From Vombatus ursinus (taxonomy: Eukaryota; Chordata; Mammalia; Diprotodontia; Vombatidae), in contig NW_020948983.1 of the NCBI RefSeq assembly GCF_900497805.2, positions 23,503,568 through 23,567,567 of the forward strand: 64,000 nucleotides of DNA, written 5' to 3'. Below the pieces are notes generated by a model. It did not search any database. It was not told the origin of the DNA and saw only the letters and a list, made by a program, of their open reading frames with translations. Within the stretch, counting starts at the first letter, position 1; each line of letters begins with the position of its first letter. Position numbers and translations under genes: made by a program. This document shows, in pieces, positions 10,985-22,047 of the stretch.

Positions 10985-11335
10985 ACCACCAGTAAGTGCT
11001 GACCAACTGCCACCAATAGTCAGATAGGCACAGAAGCTCTGGGAGTAACAGGACTTTCCAGACCATTGGTCCTGTTTTCCATCCAAGCCTCAAATCCATC
11101 ATCTGGGGAGGTAGCTCCTTTGGAGAAGGGACCAACCATCCCTGCCAACCTCCAACCAATTGCCACATACAGCGTGGGCCTGACAGCCTAGTTGAAGTAG
11201 CTGGGCACTTTGAGGGGGAGACAGGAGGCATCATGTACCAGGCATATCAAACCACCGCTGCCATCTTGATAACCATTTCCTCTCAGACCGCGATGGAGAA
11301 AGTCCAGGGCCCTGAGCATAGGAGCCTAGGAAATA
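10985..11335 (+). repeat. Unidentified sequence, copy 1 of a diverged tandem duplication
   Basis: This block aligns by eye with 11435-11785 in the same orientation, offset about 448 bp. Shared landmarks include 'agtcagat' with 'ggtaca' or 'ggcaca', 'gacagcctagttgaagtagc' against 'atcagcctagttaaagcagc', and 'gggagacaggaggcatcatg' against 'gagagacaggaggcagcatg'. I do not recognise a family and the frame is not open. Either strand could be sense. Confidence 0.7.
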
Positions 11336-11434
11336 ATGGTACCGTTTAGGCCACTAGAACTTCTAGTCCGGCCCCTATGAACATTATTGGGGGAGAGAAA
11401 ATTGTGAAAGGGGAGCCCAGCTTTGTTGCTACTG

Positions 11435-11785
11435 GTGGCAGCTGTTGACCCAACTGCAATCAACAGTCAGATGGGTACAGGAGCCATAGGAGTGGCAGCA
11501 CCTCCAGCACCTGCTTCCAACCCCATTCCTAGAGCTATCATTGGCGGAGGTGATTCATGAGGAGAAGTGGCCAGCTTTCCCCACCAACTGCCTGCCAACT
11601 TTACACACAGGGTGGGTAGATCAGCCTAGTTAAAGCAGCAGAAAACCTAGAGGAGAGACAGGAGGCAGCATGTGCCAGGTAAGTCAAACCAACCACCTCC
11701 ATCACATTGACTGCCATGTCTTTTCAGATCTTGATGGAGACAGCCCAGGACCCTGAATCCAAGAGTCTTGGGACTCACAGTGCTT
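11435..11785 (+). repeat. Unidentified sequence, copy 2 of a diverged tandem duplication
   Basis: This is the partner of 10985-11335, ending with 'gatcttgatggagacagccc', which matches 'gaccgcgatggagaaagtcc' in copy 1. Roughly 100 bases between the copies (11336-11434) look unique. The divergence suggests an old event. Confidence 0.7.
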
Positions 11786-12039
11786 CTCCCCTAGTGCCCC
11801 CAGCCATCGTTCTGGGAAGCAATCCCTAAGGAGATGTAGCCTGGCAACTGCTCCTGATGGTGGTGAATCCATAGCTACTAAAAGCCCAGAAAATAAAATT
11901 CTTGCCACCAAAATCCTTGGCACTGTCAAATGATTCAACATTAGAAACTGAGAGCATTTTATCCATTGAAATGACATTAAAGAAGAGGCATTGACATCTG
12001 CTTTGCCATTGCACCCTGAGGACCATAAGACCTTCGCAT

Positions 12040-12205
12040 CTGATTTGCAGGTAAAACCTGTATGTATTGTCTCCCCCATTCAAAAGTGAACTTCTTGAGA
12101 GCACGGACTCTGTTCCTTTTCTTTTTATATCCCCAATACTCAGCGTAGTGCTTTGCATATAATAAGAACTTAATAAATTCTTCATTCATTCATTTATTCA
12201 CAAGG
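12040..12205 (+). repeat. L2 LINE 3' end
   Basis: 'gtctcccccattcaaaagtg', 'cttcttgagagcacggactc', 'tagtgctttgcatataataa' and a terminal ATTC-type repeat are the ordered landmarks of an L2 3' UTR. The 250 bases before it (11786-12039) are unassigned. Confidence 0.75.
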
Positions 12206-12249
12206 CTTTTTCCACTAATGTACTGACTCCCATCTTCTCTACTCGCCTT

Positions 12250-12505
12250 GTTGCTGTGGTTCAGTTGTTTTTCAATTGTGTCTGACTCTTCATGACCCAA
12301 TTTGAGGTTTTCTTGGCAAAGATACTGGAGCGATTTGCCATTTCTTTCTCCAGTTCATTTTACAGATGAGGAAACTGAGGCAAATAGGGTTAAGTGACTT
12401 GCTCAGGGTCACACAGCTAGAAAGTGTCTGAGGCCAGATTTGAACTCAGGTCTTCCTGACTCCAGGCCTGGTGCTCTATCCACTGCACCACCTAGCTGCC
12501 CTTTC
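12250..12505 (-). repeat. tRNA-derived SINE with RTE-type tail and TSD
   Basis: A full-length copy in antisense. It is flanked by 11-bp repeats CTACTCGCCTT (12239-12249) and CTACTCACCTT (12506-12516) with one mismatch. The near-intact duplication makes it one of the better dated SINE insertions here. Confidence 0.93.
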
Positions 12506-12516
12506 CTACTCACCTT

Positions 12517-12670
12517 AGAAAACACTTAATTCAGCTCTCTCTCTTTTAAAGTGAGGAAATTGAGGTCCAAAGTCACAGAGCTGGTTAGTAGCAGAGGAAA
12601 GAAGAGAACCCAGGTTTTCTGACTTTGGAAGGCAGTCTTCTTTCCATGACACCATGATGCTTCCCTATTG
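12517..12670 (+). repeat. MIR element, 3' part
   Basis: 'aaagtgaggaaattgaggtc', 'cacagagctggttagtagca' and 'cccaggttttctgactttgg' follow the order of the MIR core and 3' end. The SINE at 12250 landed beside or within it. Confidence 0.6.
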
Positions 12671-13179
12671 CAGAAAAGGAGACACTGTTTCTGGTAGCAG
12701 CCAGGAGAGCTCTCCTGCTCAATATAGCTCCCTGCATTCATCAGGAGCTGGGACAGAAAGTTGGAATGGGACTTGAGGGCCTAATGCAGAAGACTGATCC
12801 AAAGTAGGCAAGAGAGACCAAGACATGCCAAGCCTCTGTCAGTGTAGGTTCCAGGGAAGTTGCCTTGGTCCTAAAATGTTTGCTAAGTCTGCCCTTACCC
12901 ACAAGCCTTTCCTTGGCAGACTTGGGTGGAAAGGATTACTTTCAAGAACACTTAAGAATTCAGTACTTGATTCCCTTCTGATGGGAATTCTATTTAGGCT
13001 CTTCAGGGGTTGGCAATTAATGGCATTCATGCTAAAGGTGGCATGAGGTGAGTAACTTTTTGGTGGTGCAGTAATCAAGCAAATGTATGTAGGAGTACAG
13101 CAAGATTGTGAAGCTGGGGAAGGAACAGGGCTACAGGGCAGGATACCAAAGGAGGGACCCCAGTCATGGTAGATTCAGT
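12671..13179. other. Unassigned sequence
   Basis: No repeat or gene is recognised. Overlapping opposite-strand open frames near 12825-13078 lack any motif. Confidence 0.45.
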
Positions 13180-13445
13180 TATAGGCATCTAGGAGGTACA
13201 GTGAATGGAGAGGTGGCCTTGGAGTCAGAAAATTGGGTTCAAATTCAACCTCTGGCTCTAGATGTATGACCCTGGGCAAGTCACTTATCCTTCATCCACC
13301 TCAGTTTCCTCATCTGTAAAATGAGGATAATAATAGCATATATCTCCCAAGGTTTTTATGAAGATAAAATGGGATAAAATATGTAAAGTGCTTTGCAGAC
13401 CTTAAAGTGCTGTATAGATACTTGCTATCATTATTAATTATTGTA
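13180..13445 (+). repeat. MIR3/THER1-like SINE, near full length
   Basis: The head 'tggccttggagtcagaaaat' is followed by 'tgggttcaaattcaacctct', 'tgaccctgggcaagtcactt', 'cctcagtttcctcatctgta', 'agtgctttgcagaccttaaa' and a terminal ATTATT tail. Confidence 0.85.
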
Positions 13446-13799
13446 CGTCTTGGGGACTTGGTCATAAGGGCAAGGAAAGAATCCAGTTATTGGAACCAAT
13501 GAATAAGGCCAAAGTGGAACTAATAGCAAAGGTGAATTGGGATGCCCTCCAGATTAAAGATCTGTGTACATCTCCTCTGCCTGAGAGCCAGGTTGATCTC
13601 CAAGGTTGAGATGAACCTAAGACTGTACATGGGGGTTAACTGGTCCTAGTTTGGGAAGCTTCAGGGTCCTTAGGTTAACTCCTTTCCCCTGCCCCAAGGA
13701 AATAATTAGAAAAAAATCTTGGCCTAATTAATTTAGAAAGATTGGAAAAGGACCTGAATATAAGAGGTCATACTATAACAAAGAAAGAATAAGAATGAG
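13446..13799. other. Unassigned sequence
   Basis: Nothing recognisable before the decayed L1 that follows. Its true left edge is uncertain. Confidence 0.35.
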
Positions 13800-14587
13800 A
13801 TCAGGTACCTTTTAGGGTTGTGACTGGGAGGAAAATTCTTAAAGCCTGCCCCACCCCCCAAGTTTAAAGGTAAATACACACAATTAAATGGATAATTTGA
13901 ATTACATGAAATTAAAAAACTTTCACAGGAACAAAAATATGAAAAAAAATCTATGAAAATATGGGAAAGCATTAGGAAAAAAAATCTGAAAAAAATTTAA
14001 AAAATTTTTGCATTTTTCATCTCTTACATATAGGATACCTCTTCAATTTCACTTGAGGATATCAAACATCTCTGATAAAGGTCTGATATCCAAGATGTAT
14101 GTAGGATTAACAGAGACATGTAAAACACAGAACCATTCCACAATGGGTCAGAGAACATGAGCAAACAATTCTCAAAAGAAGAGATGCTCATTCTTAATAA
14201 TTATATGAAAGATTGCTCCAAATCATAAGAAATAAGAGAAATGCAAATAAAAACCTCACAAAGGAAGCAAGTAATCAGTGTTGGGAAGATTGTGGAAGGA
14301 CAGTCACAATGACACTGTTGTGGAGCTGTGAATAGAGCTAACCATTCTATAGAGCAATTTGGAATGACACATTGAAAAGTAACTAAAAGGTCCGTGCTCT
14401 CTGACCTGCAGATCACACTTCTAGGCATATACACTGAGGATGTTAAATATAGTAATAAAGGTCTCATATATACTAGATTATTTATAGTAGTCCTTTTTAT
14501 GGTAGCAATAAACTGGAAATAATGTAGATCCCTGTTGATTAGGGAATGGCTAAACCAATTACTGTACCTGAATAATAATAATAAATA

Positions 14588-14811
14588 ATAATAATATTTA
14601 ACATTTATATAATGCTTACTATATGCCAGGCACTATGCCAAGTGCTTTGTAATTATTGTCTCATTTGATAATCATAATAACTCTGTGAGGTAGGTGCTAT
14701 AATAATCCCTATTTTACAGATAGAGCTAGGAAGTATCTGAGGCCAGATTTGAACTCAGATCTTCCTGATTCCAGCCCTGGTCCTCTATCTACTATGCTAC
14801 CTGTTGTTTTT
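14588..14811 (+). repeat. MIR-type composite SINE inserted in L1
   Basis: The left half is MIR-like ('tgcttactatatgccaggca', 'taactctgtgaggtaggtgc') and the right half is the marsupial SINE end ('gaggccagatttgaactcag'). The last bases, 'cactgtgccacccaactgcc', lie after the unnamed repeat at about 15362-15385, so this SINE was itself split. Confidence 0.7.
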
Positions 14812-15361
14812 CATCCTTCTTTTTCAGAGAACCAACAACATCATGGGATTATGTCTTGGCTTGTATGTCAATTGACTTTAAGTGAGGCAGAGTTGCACAA
14901 AGTCATCAGCTTCACTCTGTCTCTCCAGAGTCATTGAAGTCCAGTGGCAAGATAAAAGACAAGATGACTGGTGATGGCCCAGGATAGAGTGGATGACCTT
15001 GGCGTCTTCAATGTCTGGTCAAGTTCTGAGCAATCCACAGCACCTGCTTCAGCTGCCTTTGTGGTAGTTGGAACAAATTGTTTTCGTCCTCCCATTCTGC
15101 TAGGAGAAATCTTCACATTCTTGGGGTAGACACCTCCCTACCTCACCAGTGGGCTTGAGGACTGTCAGTTATCCTCAACCTGGTTTAGCCTGTTTGCCAA
15201 GGCAGTTTTACCAGGGTGTGGCTGCTGCACACACTACAGCTTTTTGGAGCCTCAGGTGAGAGGTGACAGGTAGGTAATAAAGGTGGATGAGCAGCCCTGA
15301 AAAGGGCTCGGCAAGCCCTCATACTTGAGGTGCTAGTCCTCCCTGAACACCCCATACACCT
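14812..15361 (+). repeat. Unnamed marsupial repeat, copy A (full length)
   Basis: This copy is about 550 bp and runs from 'tgttgtttttcatccttctt' through 'gtgaggcagagttgcacaaa', 'gagtcattgaagtccagtgg', 'tgtggctgctgcacacacta' and 'ggatgagcagccctgaaaag' to 'tgaacaccccatacacc'. It sits between CTACTATGCTACC and CACTGTGCCACCC, which could be a diverged TSD of about 12 bp. I see no poly-A tail, inverted ends or open frame. Related copies are listed at 23172, 33335, 37778 and 63183. Confidence 0.75.
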
Positions 15362-15737
15362 CACTGTGCCACCCAACTGCCCAATGAATGCAATGAAACC
15401 TTACTGTCCCACAAGAGATAAAAAATATGAGAAACTGAGAAAAGACATATGAAATTATGCAGAGCAAAATAAGCACAATCAGGAAAACCATACAATAGAA
15501 TGGCTGTACATAGAAAGAAAAAAAGTGAAACTGAGGGCTATGCAATTGTCATGACCAAGATTGGCCCTGGAGAAGAGTCCATGAAATGTACTTCTCTACT
15601 CTCTTTGTGGTAGCAAGATGCTAGGGAGTATGGAATATTCCGTACACTGTCAAACTTGGTTGATATGCTGCAGGCTTTGCTAAATAACTTCCCTCTTGCT
15701 CTCTTTCCAAACCTTTGTTGCAAGGAATACCTTGTAA

Positions 15738-16010
15738 CAAAGCTTTAAAACAGTCCCTGCTCTCAGGAACTCACAGTCTAATGCAGAAATCACTTTACAA
15801 ACAACTATGTATAAACAAGATATATACATAAAATGTCAATACACGTGTATGTGCACACAATGCATATATGTATATATGTTCATGTAAATATGAGTGCTGT
15901 ATGTGTATATATGTATATGACATATGAATATGACAAATTGGAGGTAACCTCAAGGGAGGAGGGAAGGCACTAGTATTAAGAGGGATTGGGAAGCCAAAAA
16001 TAAGAATCTC
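15738..16010 (-). repeat. L2 LINE 3' region, antisense
   Basis: 'ccctgctctcaggaactcac', 'agtctaatgcagaaatcact' and 'ggagggaaggcactagtatt' are antisense L2 landmarks. The middle (about 15840-15940) has expanded into TATATG and CACA words. Confidence 0.65.
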
Positions 16011-16029
16011 TTCTTATTTTCTATTCTTC

Positions 16030-17150
16030 TAAATAGTTCTATTTAAGATCACAACAAAATGCATTAAATATCTGAAAAGTAACCTGCTGAGACATGTGTG
16101 AGATTTAAGTAAATACAACTATGAATTTTTTTAAAGAAATAAAATACTCAAGTAACTAGAGAGATACTCAATATTCTTTTCTGGATTGTGCCAATATAAT
16201 TAAAAATTATAGTTCTGGCCAAAAAACTTCACACGTTTTACAATCAAATACCAAAGGGATACTCTATAGACTTAGGCAAAGTAACAATAATGTTCATGTA
16301 AAGGAATGAAAGGTCAAGAAAAACAAGGGATATAATAAAATGGTATGAAGGCTTGGGAAAACTATATCTCAAACAAAGCCATGATTGTCAAAACTACATG
16401 ATAATGGGTAAAAAAAAAATTAGGAAAGTAGATCTCTGGAATAGACTAGAAAAACAAGATAGATAAATGTGATCAATCTAAAAACACAAAGTACTGGGGA
16501 AGGAACTCGGCGAAAACTCCTGAGAAAGCTGGAAAACAATTCTGGCTTATATTAGTTTTACATAAATACCTTATGGCTTATACAATGACAAATGAATAAA
16601 CTATTTAAATAGAAAAAGGCACATGTTAAAATTTAGAAAATACATAGTTATGTGTTTCATAGTTATGGATGGGGATAAATTTGTAACTAGATATAGACTG
16701 AAAGAGATCATAAAAGACAAAGTAGACAATATTAATTATATAACATTTAAAAGCTTTACATGAATAAAACCAATTCAGTTTGGACCAGAAGAAAAAAAAT
16801 ATGGTTTGGGAAAACAAAATTTTGCTTAAAAAAATTCTGATTAAACTCCAAAGTATATAGGGAATTGACACAGACATATAAGATGAAGAGTCATTCCTCA
16901 AATAAAGTAGTCAAAAAGTATGTTTTCAAAAGTTTTTTCTAAACTAAATAAATACAAAATATGAAGTAAAAATTGCTCAAAATGGGTAATAATCAGAAAA
17001 TTACAAAATAAAAAAACCCTAAGGTATAACGTCACACCTGCTGAACTAACAAAGTTGGGAAAACATTTTTGGAAAAGTTGTGGTGAAGGCAGGCTTGATT
17101 CACGGCTGATAGAGTTGTAAATTGATTTGACCATTGACCACGAAGTTAGC
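16030..17150 (+). mobile_element. Decayed L1 ORF2 fragment
   Basis: This reads as the reverse-transcriptase tail and C-terminal part of L1 ORF2: 'agtaacaataatgttcatgt', 'gaaaaacaagatagataaat', 'aacattttggaaaagttgtg'-type words and 'gctgaactaacaaagttggg'. No ORF is intact. It lies head to head with the antisense L1 at 17435-18625. Confidence 0.65.
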
Positions 17151-17434
17151 AGACTAGAAATAGAATACCTATGAATGCTCTGACTTGGGGAGCAGGACCC
17201 TTCAGTTATATGTTATGCCTTGGTGGAATCAGGCTCCTCACCCTTTTCCACACGGGCCGGCAATAGGTATAACATATTGTCCATTGCTTAGACATTTGTT
17301 CTTTCATTTTAAATAAAGGAGATTGGTGTCTACAACTTTGTAAGTTTTGAAAAGTCAGGAGAATGAGCTATCCTGAAGTCCAAATGTAAAGACCATGTCA
17401 GAGCTTGAAGACAGTCAATCCAGGGCCCCAAAAA
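17151..17434. other. Unassigned spacer between opposing L1 fragments
   Basis: The block contains an AATAAA-type word ('ttaaataaaggagattggtg') and a small CpG-bearing stretch near 17250. It could be a fragment of an LTR end or a unique remnant. I cannot support either. Confidence 0.35.
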
Positions 17435-18625
17435 TCACCCTTTGTGGCTCTATCTCACTAGCGCATCTTGATTTTCTTTCCATCTACATTACCGTGGTAA
17501 TTGTATATATTGTTATGCTTATTTCATTCTGTATCACTTCATCCAGGCATTTCCATTGCATTTTATTATTTGATGTGTGATGGTGTTATTTTTATCATTG
17601 CAGTGAATGTGAGGTATTATTTTAAAATTGTCTTGATTTGTATTTGGTTGTTATTATTTTAAACACTTTTTTGATGCTTTTTATTTTTTACATTACAGTC
17701 ATTTCTAAATATTGTTCTTTCCCATCCCAGAAGCTTTCCTTCTTAAAAAAATTATTGATATCTTTTGTTTTTACCTTACCTTCTTCTCCCAATATATCCT
17801 TCTTTCTACATCCCAATAAGCTGTCCCATATAGCATTCCCTAGAACAATGAAGGAAGGAGCAATCCACCTACCCAATGGGGACCCAACCTGCCTGTGTGT
17901 GTAGAGCTTAGGAGAGTAAGCCCAGAAGGGCTAACAGATTTAAAAAGAAAATGAGAAAAATAATGCAGTTACTAATTAACCAGCATATTAACCAATCATT
18001 AACAGTACATACAATTTTTATACCCATAGTTACATACCTCTGCACAGATGGGAGAGAGGTTCATTTTCTTATCTCATCTTTCTTCTTCAGGGTCACACTT
18101 AATCATAATTGCACAATATTCCGGGGTTTTTTTTCATTGTTCTTTTCAACAATTTCCATTGTTTTAATCATTGTATATATATATTTAGTTTTTTTTCACC
18201 TTCACTTTGTATCAATTTATATGGCTTCCTTTGCTTCTCTGAATTCGTCATATCCATTCTTTCTTATGGTATAGTAATAGTCCATTACATTCATGTACTG
18301 CAATTTGTTTAGCCATTTCCCAATCTGTGGGCATCTACTTTATTTCTAATTTTGCTATTATAAATAGTGTTTCTGTAAATATTTTGATGTTTATCAGATC
18401 TTTCTTTTTATCTTTATACTTTGGGGTATATTCCTAGTAGCAGAATCTCTGTAAAAGTGTATGGACATTTCATTCACTGTATTCTAGAATAATTCCAATT
18501 GCTGTAAAAAATGATTGGACTGATTCATAGCTCCATCAACCATATATTAGTACCTTCTTATGTATTCCTCCATTTAAAAAATGATCTTTTCTGTCATGCA
18601 GTTTATGCCCCTTTCCACAAAAGAA
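17435..18625 (-). mobile_element. L1 3' end, antisense
   Basis: The antisense landmarks appear in the expected order: 3' UTR 'tattgatatcttttgttttt' and 'ctgtcccatatagcattccc', then the ORF2 end 'ttctctgaattcgtcatatc', 'tgtttagccatttcccaatc', 'ttggggtatattcctagtag' and 'catagctccatcaaccatat'. It is 5'-truncated and degraded. A short foreign-looking patch lies near 17900-17945. Confidence 0.75.
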
Positions 18626-19660
18626 CTCCTTCATTGGAATTATGTGGACCAGTTTCAGTTCTGGGGAAACCTGACCCTTAAAGAGAGGAATCAGGTGTTT
18701 CTTGTAATCTTAGACTTATTATGCTCCCCACTCTGAGTCCTAGAGAAGATTTCTTAAGCAAAACTTAGATATGGTCAATGTCTAAGGTCTCTCTATGAGT
18801 AATTAACAGGTTTTCTTCTAGAAAAATTCCTATATATATAAAATAGTAGATATCAGTTACAGGGCTGCTATGTATTTCCTCTACCTCAAAAGAAATGCTT
18901 AAAACACCAAAGACGCATGAGTACACATTGGCAAATGCCTAAAACACAAGTCACTTTGTAGGATTGCTTGAGAGATGCTTGACTTTCGCCACTGACTTGC
19001 ACTGGCTATGCAACTCGTAAGTCCAGATCTCTCAGCAAGCCTAGTTATGGCTTGGATTTTTACTGGAGCTTCAGAGTTCTCTTAATGGTTTATTGCAGGA
19101 TTCACCTCCTAGTACCAGTCAATACCCAGGAATCCCTAACCATGCAGATCTATCAGGTTACCACCAGGGTTGGAAACAAACATCTCAATATTCCCGTCTG
19201 GTCACTTGTACTTACAGAAAGATAACCAAAAGAAAAGGTGGCCAGGGATTTGAGGAGCAGTCCCAAACTTGCCCAGGTAAACACATTTTCTAATTGCCCT
19301 GCCATCATTGCTGGGAGGTAGGAGAAGAGAAAAATCCCATCCCCACTCCTGACTGGATATCTGAAGATGACCTAGCTTTGACTGGTTCCCAAAAGAGACT
19401 AAAATTCTAAAAATAATCCAGAAACCATTGCTCCCCATAGTCCCTAGAGTGGATGGCTCTTCCTGGCTTAGTTGCCAATCCTCTTTGGCACACCCCCTTT
19501 ATCTCCTACCGAGTCACAGGGACCAAAGGGCCAACTGAAACCTTCAGCATGGCATTTAGCAAGGGACCAATGCACATGCGAACCATCCCATGGAACCAAA
19601 GTGTGTGCACTTCATTCCATTAGAAGAGCTCCAAACCAACCCCGTGCTAAAATGATATGA
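18626..19660. other. Unassigned sequence
   Basis: I recognise no repeat or gene. Open frames at 19093-19293 (plus) and 19202-19438 (minus) overlap and have no motif. This could be unique DNA. Confidence 0.45.
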
Positions 19661-19668
19661 CTTGGTTC

Positions 19669-19890
19669 TAGTGGTGTGCTGGTTAATGTTTAACAACTGC
19701 CTCTGTGGGAAAAAATGTAATCACAACACACTTTTAAATTTAATTTGCATTATTATTTTCTCAATCACTTTCCTAAGTCTAGACAATCAATAAAACAATA
19801 AATCAAACCCTGATTTCTTGCTTTCATCAATTTCTGAGTTGTAAATGCTTATGCTGAAAATTGAACAATTGTCTCTCCAGCACACCCCTG
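19669..19890. mobile_element. Non-autonomous hAT-like MITE
   Basis: The ends are TAGTGGTGTGCTGG and CCAGCACACCCCTG, which are inverted repeats with few mismatches. The flanking octamers CTTGGTTC (19661-19668) and CTGGATTC (19891-19898) agree at six of eight positions, consistent with a decayed 8-bp hAT duplication. The interior is AT-rich and non-coding. Confidence 0.75.
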
Positions 19891-20129
19891 CTGGATTCCC
19901 TTAACTAGAGTAAACTCCATGGGAGAATGGATTTGTTGCAGCTGGGTGTCTAGTCATCCTTCCCTTGGACACAAAATCCTCTTCCTCTCTGGAGCTCTTC
20001 TGCTACGTCTCTTGCACCCTTGCTCCATACATTTGCACTCTTTCTCATGACACTCCACAATCCATACTTTCCATGCAGCACTTCCTTGGACTTCGCTCTC
20101 ACAACTCCCACTAGCTAGCCCTGGTCCCT

Positions 20130-20556
20130 GAAGGGGACTTCTTCATTCCTTAGAGTCCTAAAGGTCATCCTGATAGACTGGGTTTTTTAATTGTTCATGT
20201 TGCATGCTCTCTACTGATTTATCCTGTATGTATCCTGTTTGTGCATATTTATTTACATGTTGTCTCCCCCATTAGACTGTGAGCTCCTCGAAGGAAGGGT
20301 CTGTCTTTTACCTTTCTTTGTATCCCTAATGCTTAGCACAATGCCTGGCACAAGACACTTAATGAAGGCTTATTAGGGGCAGCTAGATGGCACAGTGGAT
20401 AGAGCACTGGCCCTGGAGTCAGGAGGACCTGAGTTCAAATCCAGCCTCAGACACATGATACTCACTAGCCGTGTGATCCTGGGCAAGTCACTTAACCCCA
20501 GTTGCCTGGTCAAAAATAAATACAAACAAACAAAGGCTTGTTGACTGACTGATTAT
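20130..20556 (+). repeat. L2 LINE 3' end split by a SINE
   Basis: 'tgttgtctcccccattagac', 'tgtgagctcctcgaaggaag', 'cttagcacaatgcctggcac' and, after the SINE, 'aaaggcttgttgactgactg' form a typical L2 3' end. The 5' edge is uncertain and may extend back toward 19990. Confidence 0.8.
20372..20532 (+). repeat. tRNA-derived SINE (short form) in an L2
   Basis: The copy opens GGGGCAGCTAGATGGCACAG at 20376, has the B-box word GAGTTCAAATCC and ends in an A-rich tail with AAATACAAACAAACAAA. A 7-bp duplication AAGGCTT lies at 20365-20371 and 20533-20539. Low divergence suggests a relatively young insertion. Confidence 0.92.
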
Positions 20557-20560
20557 CAGT

Positions 20561-20765
20561 TAGTAACAACTTTCAGAAAGAGATACTTATTCAGATGATA
20601 TACTGAGATTAAGCATAAGTTGGTACAAAATCATCCTCCCAAAAGTCTGAAATACTCTCTTCTTGCATACGGAAGGTTCCTGGGGAGAGTGGGTTCAAAC
20701 TAAGATAGCTCGTATGACCAAAAGGTAAACTCAGTTCCTGATTATTGGAAGTCCTTTTCTCCCTA
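20561..20765 (-). repeat. LTR-like fragment, copy 1 (antisense)
   Basis: Its reverse complement ends with AACTGATAATCA and contains GACTTTTGGGAGGATG and TTTTGTACCAACT. These match 21780-22014 on the plus strand. A CA terminus would fit an LTR 3' end. The family was not recognised and the element is an old fragment. Confidence 0.45.
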
Positions 20766-21253
20766 AATGGATTCCTTGTGACATTCTCCTTAGGTTCAGC
20801 TCTGTTTTGGGCTGCAGCGGTAAGTTCCCTTTGTGTGTCTAGTTTTTTCTAATCATGTCTCAGGTCCTGATGTAGGCACTGACACCTTCCTGGGACATTG
20901 CTACAGATGCTGATGGGAAGTCCAAATTTACAAATTTTTGGAAGTTCACTCAACCACCTTCTGGTCAGTGGAGAGATGCAATCCTTGTCCTCCGTCCCCC
21001 ACCCCCCAAACTGTTGCTGCCCTCCAGTGATAGGGAAAGGTATATCTCCTCAAAGTGCTCCCTACATCAGACAGCTTTCTTACATTGATCCCTTGTTTGA
21101 TATTCATAAGCCCCAAAGTGTGTATTATTCTTTTAACCAATTCCAATGCATTTCCTATGTGTCACCATCTTATTGCATCCAAAGGCTCAAATGTATTTCA
21201 TTCTTCCCATATTGATTAAAGACTTATTTGCACCTCGTTTAAATCTTTGATTA
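20766..21253. other. Unassigned sequence
   Basis: No repeat or gene is supported. The open frame at 20898-21215 lacks any domain. Confidence 0.4.
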
Positions 21254-21430
21254 GGGCGACTAGGTGGCACAGTGCACAGAGTTCTGGGCCTAGAGTCAGG
21301 AAGACTCACCTTTGTGAGTTCAGATCTGGCCTCAAACACTTATTGACTGTGTGACCCTGGGCAATTCACTGAACCCTGTTTGCCTCAGTTCCTCATCTAT
21401 AAAATGAGCTGAATCAACTGGAGTGACAAA
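21254..21430 (+). repeat. tRNA-derived SINE with RTE-type tail, 3'-shortened
   Basis: 'gggcgactaggtggcacagt', 'gtgagttcagatctggcctc', 'gtgtgaccctgggcaattca' and 'cctcatctataaaatgagct' are in order. Most of the RTE-type tail is missing. Confidence 0.85.
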
Positions 21431-21779
21431 AGTGTGTTTGGATCAGCCAAAGTAATTTGGTGAGTGTTCTGTAACATATCAAGCTAATTTGGGCTAAGAT
21501 ATCTTGAGTATCTGGTGTCAAAGAGGAGAAAGAGCATCTCCCAGGAAAAAAGTTTCTTAGGCGAAGGGAGGAAAGCACCTTGGCCTCCTCTAGTTATACT
21601 CCTACACTCTTGACCAGAGGACCTTTTAACTTGGGTGGTCCAGAGTGCCTCCCCATTTCCCATCTCCATCCTAGCATCATTCCCAATCAATTAATGGCAG
21701 CTGATTGCATTGAGAGCCAAACACAGACTGGAGGAAGGTGCTAAGAAGAGTCCAGCAGAAAAGCTACATCTTACCAAAG
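21431..21779. other. Unassigned, possibly the body of the LTR-like element that follows
   Basis: The open frame at 21484-21690 (minus) has no motif. If 21780-22014 is an LTR 3' end, this stretch could be its upstream part. Confidence 0.3.
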
Positions 21780-22014
21780 GGGAAGAACTTGAGAACTCCA
21801 GAAAAAAAAGACTTCCTGGAGCTGTAAGTTATCATTTTGCACATGGGATCTCTAAGCTTGAGCCCACTTTGTCTTAGAGTCTGTATATACTGGTGGGAGG
21901 ATGTATCAAAGACTTTTGGCAGGATATTTTGTACCAACTGCACCAGCTATACTACTATAATAAAATAACCTTTTCCACAAGTTAATTTAGCCTGAATCAG
22001 TAACTGATAATCAA
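21780..22014 (+). repeat. LTR-like fragment, copy 2 (sense)
   Basis: It shares GACTTTTGGCAGGAT, TTTTGTACCAACT and a terminal AACTGATAATCA with the antisense copy at 20561-20765. It has an AATAAAA word 60 bases from its end, where an LTR polyadenylation signal would lie. The opposite orientations rule out the pair being the two ends of one provirus. It is an old fragment of unassigned family. Confidence 0.45.
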
Positions 22015-22047
22015 CCCATAATCATTCCAGGTAGCACACCTGTGATA

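Larger units (their letters stand above)
13800..15725 (+). mobile_element. Decayed L1 (ORF2 C-terminal region), interrupted
   Basis: The segment 13800-14585 matches the L1 ORF2 end: 'agaaatgcaaataaaaacct', 'tgttgtggagctgtgaatag' and 'tagggaatggctaaaccaat'. Reading resumes at about 15386 with 'gcaatgaaaccttactgtcc' and continues through the 3' UTR to about 15725. The intervening 0.8 kb holds a SINE and an unnamed repeat. Many stops make the reading frame dead. Confidence 0.75.

Noticed and set aside
20561-22014. A provirus with two LTRs
   Set aside because: The two LTR-like fragments are in opposite orientation and the interior shows no retroviral genes.
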